Of a stretch of 64,000 nt of DNA, positions 61,225-64,000 are shown in pieces. The notes beneath the pieces are model-generated. The model did no database searches, had not been told where the DNA came from, and worked only from the letters and a program-made list of their open reading frames with translations. Origin of the DNA: Druceiella hillmani (lineage: Eukaryota > Arthropoda > Insecta > Lepidoptera > Hepialidae). The stretch spans positions 255,501 to 319,500 of the forward strand of contig JAYKKI010000148.1 in NCBI GenBank assembly GCA_039881145.1, in the 5' to 3' direction. The number at the start of each line of letters is the position of its first letter. Positions within the stretch are counted from its first letter, which is position 1. Both the position numbers and the translations under genes were made by a program.

Positions 61225-61240
61225 GTTTGTGTGTGTGTGT
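61135..61240. repeat. Interrupted (TA)n with (GT)n end
   Basis: TA tracts broken by AAATA, CTACATATACATA and TTATA variants, ending in a GT run at 61,228-61,240. Confidence 0.94.
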
Positions 61241-61938
61241 ATTAATTTTATATTTAATTTATTCTTGAATATTAAAATAAAGAGAAAACGGGATAATTAC
61301 TGAAAAATTTATGAAGTACGAAATTATCGCACCATAATAAAACTACTACGTAGGAAAAATGAAAACTAACATTTTGAATGCATTTATTACCTTGTACTTT
61401 AAGTTTTCATTTATATTTAAGGTATGTAGTAATTATATCTCTAAAAAATGTAATTTATGACTCTACTTAATATATAGCACCATCATTATCAGCATTTGGA
61501 AGGTGAGTATTATAATTACACATTATGGATAATTAAATAGAATAAGCAACTCGTTACAAATGTACTGCATGGCAAACAATTTATTATATTTTTCCTAATT
61601 TGCTAACGATAGCAGTATCGAGACAAAGATGTTGGTAAAAAATTATGAATATGAATTGAATAATCTTTCTTAACCAAAAATTAATTAAATTGTAAACATA
61701 GAATTGCATTGAAAGCTGCATATTGTGGTATAAATAATTCAATTGACCTTATGAAACATCTTCTTAAGGCACGTGATATGTTGAGATCGATGCAAAAATC
61801 ACGTTTTTTTATTTTAAGAAGAAAGATTGAGTATTACTTCAAGATAGCGCTAGCCGATGCACACATTTTTATCCAAGCTTAGAAATTTAGTTAAGTTTTA
61901 GGCTTGTACATTGCTTGAATTTTAGATTGTATTTTCCA

Positions 61939-62004
61939 TCACCTATTTGTTTTTTCTTTTTGTATTGACCTTTACTTAAAACAAAAAGAAAAACAAATAA
62001 GTGA
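61939..62004. repeat. Snapback, 24-bp T-rich/A-rich arms
   Basis: TCACCTATTTGTTTTTTC and TTTTTGT at 61,939-61,963 are mirrored at 61,981-62,004 with one mismatch and one single-base length difference in the T run. The loop is 17 bases. Confidence 0.8.
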
Positions 62005-62679
62005 CGTTCTAATTAATCCAAGAAAGAATTTTGAAATGGAAAAAGAATACAACGTCATTTAATGTTTATTTAACATCAATTAATATTGTAAACAATTATC
62101 TACATATCTAGTATAGATGGTGAACATGAAACGTCACAATAATGAATAAAATAAAATTAAGCCTCTGTTAATGTATTTAATAAAGTAATTTAGTGAGTCA
62201 AGCATAATTTTAACATTTGAAACCCTTCCAAATAAAAATAACCAGACTGCAAATAACCATCGAATAAGAAGTGGTTAGAAAAATGTAAAATAATGAAATA
62301 GGAGTACTTAGATGTAACTTGTGCAGTATCGCTTCCGAACAAAAATAAATTTACAAAATAATTCTGCTTTTGGATATTTTTGGAATCGGTGCCAAGTCGA
62401 TGTTTTTTCCGTCACACATACACACACAAATGAGTCCTACATTTCGCTTAGCGGTATATTACCCTTCCTAATAAAAAATAAATATCACAATTCAAACAAG
62501 TCTCATTTGACGAGTTTACTCCTCATCACTGAAGCGTTCCTATCAACACCTTCCGGCTCCATCATTGTACTGTGATTTACTAAAGAACAAATCTAAAATA
62601 TCAATATTAATTCATCAGCAATTACTTATTGCGTAATTTGCAAAAAAATAGTGGAGCTAAATTTAAAAATGTGTTTTCC

Positions 62680-63125
62680 TGCTTACTTAGAAATGATTTC
62701 CTGTTATACCGGCCATTCACAATTTAAAACCAGCCATTATTATCATGTTCAAATAATATATATATTTCGATTAACGACATTTTCTAGGTTTTCATCATAA
62801 AAATGACAAATATTTCATTCGATTTCAGTATATGTATCTATGTCAAAAAGTTAAATAGGTTTACCTAACTTCTGCAATCGGTGCTCTATAATCTGGGTAT
62901 CACTGCCAATTTATTTTAACCTTCAGATCCTTTACAAATTTTCCATTTTAATTTTTGGCTTGGTCAAAAAGGTACATCTGCAATAATAGCTATGATCTGT
63001 ATATTTTGTTTACTAGGTACCTTAAATAAAATTTCTACATGTACTCCCTAAAACAGAAGTAATTAAATCTCCCAAAATCTTATACAATAAACAGAGACTG
63101 TAACCCTAACTTCAATTTAAGAGAT
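62680..63125 (+). repeat. Diverged dispersed repeat, copy B
   Basis: Collinear with 53,810-54,410: CCTGTTATACCGGCCATTC, CACAATTTAAAACCA, GATTTCAGTATATG, TTTACCTAACTTCTGCAATC, TTTGTTTACTAGGT and TAACCCTAACTTCAATTTA. It is shorter than copy A because of missing segments. Confidence 0.7.
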
Positions 63126-64000
63126 TTATTATGAGAAGCGTTCCAATAACACCGATGCTCCTATAGCATTTGAATTTACATGCATGGAGTACTTTATTAA
63201 CATTAATTCGAAACATCTATAGTTTGTGTCTGACTTAAATGACTGTTTAAATTTTCTTGAAGTATTATCGTGGATAAGTTAAACTTTCTCGTTTGGTCGT
63301 AAGGGAGAAATCTATGTTTAATAGCCTATAAGGCATTGTGGGAAAAATTAAATGACTTTATATTCTTAGCAACTTCCTAGAAAGAAAATGTCAAACGATC
63401 TTAAAAACCAGTAAAATATATAAATATATATACCAAAGCGAGAAAAGCTCTATACAATAAAATTAGTGCCAACAGTTATGTAGAAATAATGACAAATGGT
63501 AAAAAAAATTATTAGGCAAGTCCCAAACCACATTGCTCTGGGATCACAACGGAATACATGCCGTGAAACTTTCATGAGAAAACCATATTTTTATTTTAGA
63601 AGGCGCGATCATGAATATAAAGTAATAAATGTCCCCGTTGCTCGGCCATATTAAACATCTGTACACGAAAAAGTCAGATTAAGAGGGAATATATGGGTGA
63701 AGTGATTAAAAATAAAGTAGAAAAAGACAGTAAGGCTTGAGGAAATTAAAGAGAAAAAAGTCTAAATCAAGGTGATTTAAAAACCAAAATAATAAATTCT
63801 CACGCAGTTGTCAAAATTAGTGGTGAAAAGCAATTACGTCGTGGTAAGGGATTATACGATTCCATTATTTCTGCTAACTTCACATACCTGGAAGATAGCA
63901 TAAATATATTGGGAAAAGAGTAGCATGAAACATGTCGGAAAGAAAAATAAATTCCCTGTAAGAAAAGTTCATACCATTTAATAAGCCAATTTGTAATTAC
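63126..64000. other. Noncoding stretch at the window edge, no gene proven
   Basis: No gene recognised. Near 63,874 one plus frame reads ANFTYLEDSIN, slightly like the FTYLGS motif of LINE proteins. The surrounding frames are full of stops and no other RT landmark is visible, so I do not call it. Confidence 0.45.

Larger units (their letters stand above)
57651..62679. other. AT-rich noncoding stretch with microsatellites, no gene seen
   Basis: No recognisable gene. A mildly GC-richer patch at about 58,235-58,470 holds a frame (58,269-58,460) without a known domain. Other frames near 58.6 kb are products of the CA/TA repeat. Confidence 0.55.

Noticed and set aside
63850..63990. LINE-like FTYL motif near the right window edge
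   Set aside because: A single short match without any other RT landmark in the right order; the frames around it are closed.
1..64000. Bacterial-type systems (CRISPR, operons, phage, defence islands)
   Set aside because: No regularly spaced direct repeats with unique spacers, no tightly packed reading frames and no bacterial gene families; the content is that of an animal nuclear genome.

Overview
The window reads as a repeat-dominated, strongly AT-rich stretch of an animal nuclear genome, most likely an insect. I see no complete host protein gene, no convincing host exon, no tRNA or rRNA gene, no operon structure and no CRISPR array. The only coding sequence I can recognise belongs to transposable elements: a Jockey-type non-LTR retrotransposon, three decayed LINE fragments, a Ty1/copia Gag relic and a piggyBac transposase relic. 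This mix, the long (TA)n microsatellites and the lack of genes fit an intergenic or intronic region of a large insect genome. The species cannot be named from this alone.

Layout. 1-24 kb: AT-rich noncoding DNA with several nearly perfect snapback palindromes, a 0.5 kb segment bracketed by a 21-bp direct repeat (8.18-8.70 kb), a short decayed coding relic (10.74-10.92 kb), a long (TA)n/(GT)n microsatellite (17.5 kb) and, at 20.36 kb, a motif that folds like a type I hammerhead ribozyme. 24.6-25.1 kb: the decayed 3' end of a LINE. 26.7-30.7 kb: a nearly full-length Jockey-like retrotransposon on the minus strand, with ORF1 (zinc-knuckle protein) and ORF2 (endonuclease plus reverse transcriptase). 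It carries frameshifts and stops and is bordered on both sides by (TA)n. 31.57 kb: a possible Inr+DPE core promoter in a locally GC-richer patch. 37.1-39.3 kb: a piggyBac transposase relic on the minus strand, with an internal deletion.

44.7-51.4 kb: the most striking structure, a giant inverted repeat. Two arms of about 1.4 kb, highly similar by eye, lie in opposite orientation around a spacer of about 3.9 kb. Each arm contains a further internal inverted repeat of about 170 bp, so four copies of that module are arranged as nested palindromes. The spacer holds a copia Gag relic, an RTE-type reverse transcriptase relic, a hairpin flanked by direct repeats, and degenerate direct repeats around a (TA)n tract. 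A third LINE fragment (51.38-52.40 kb) starts at the very base where the right arm ends.

52.4-64 kb: noncoding DNA with microsatellites, a diverged repeat present at both 53.8 and 62.7 kb, and a 0.2 kb almost perfect palindrome (57.44-57.65 kb). Its arms are two inverted copies of the hammerhead-bearing repeat seen at 20.36 kb.

No gene set here works as a pathway; the links between parts are insertion, inversion and decay of mobile DNA. Identity levels and motif matches were judged by eye, without alignment or database search.
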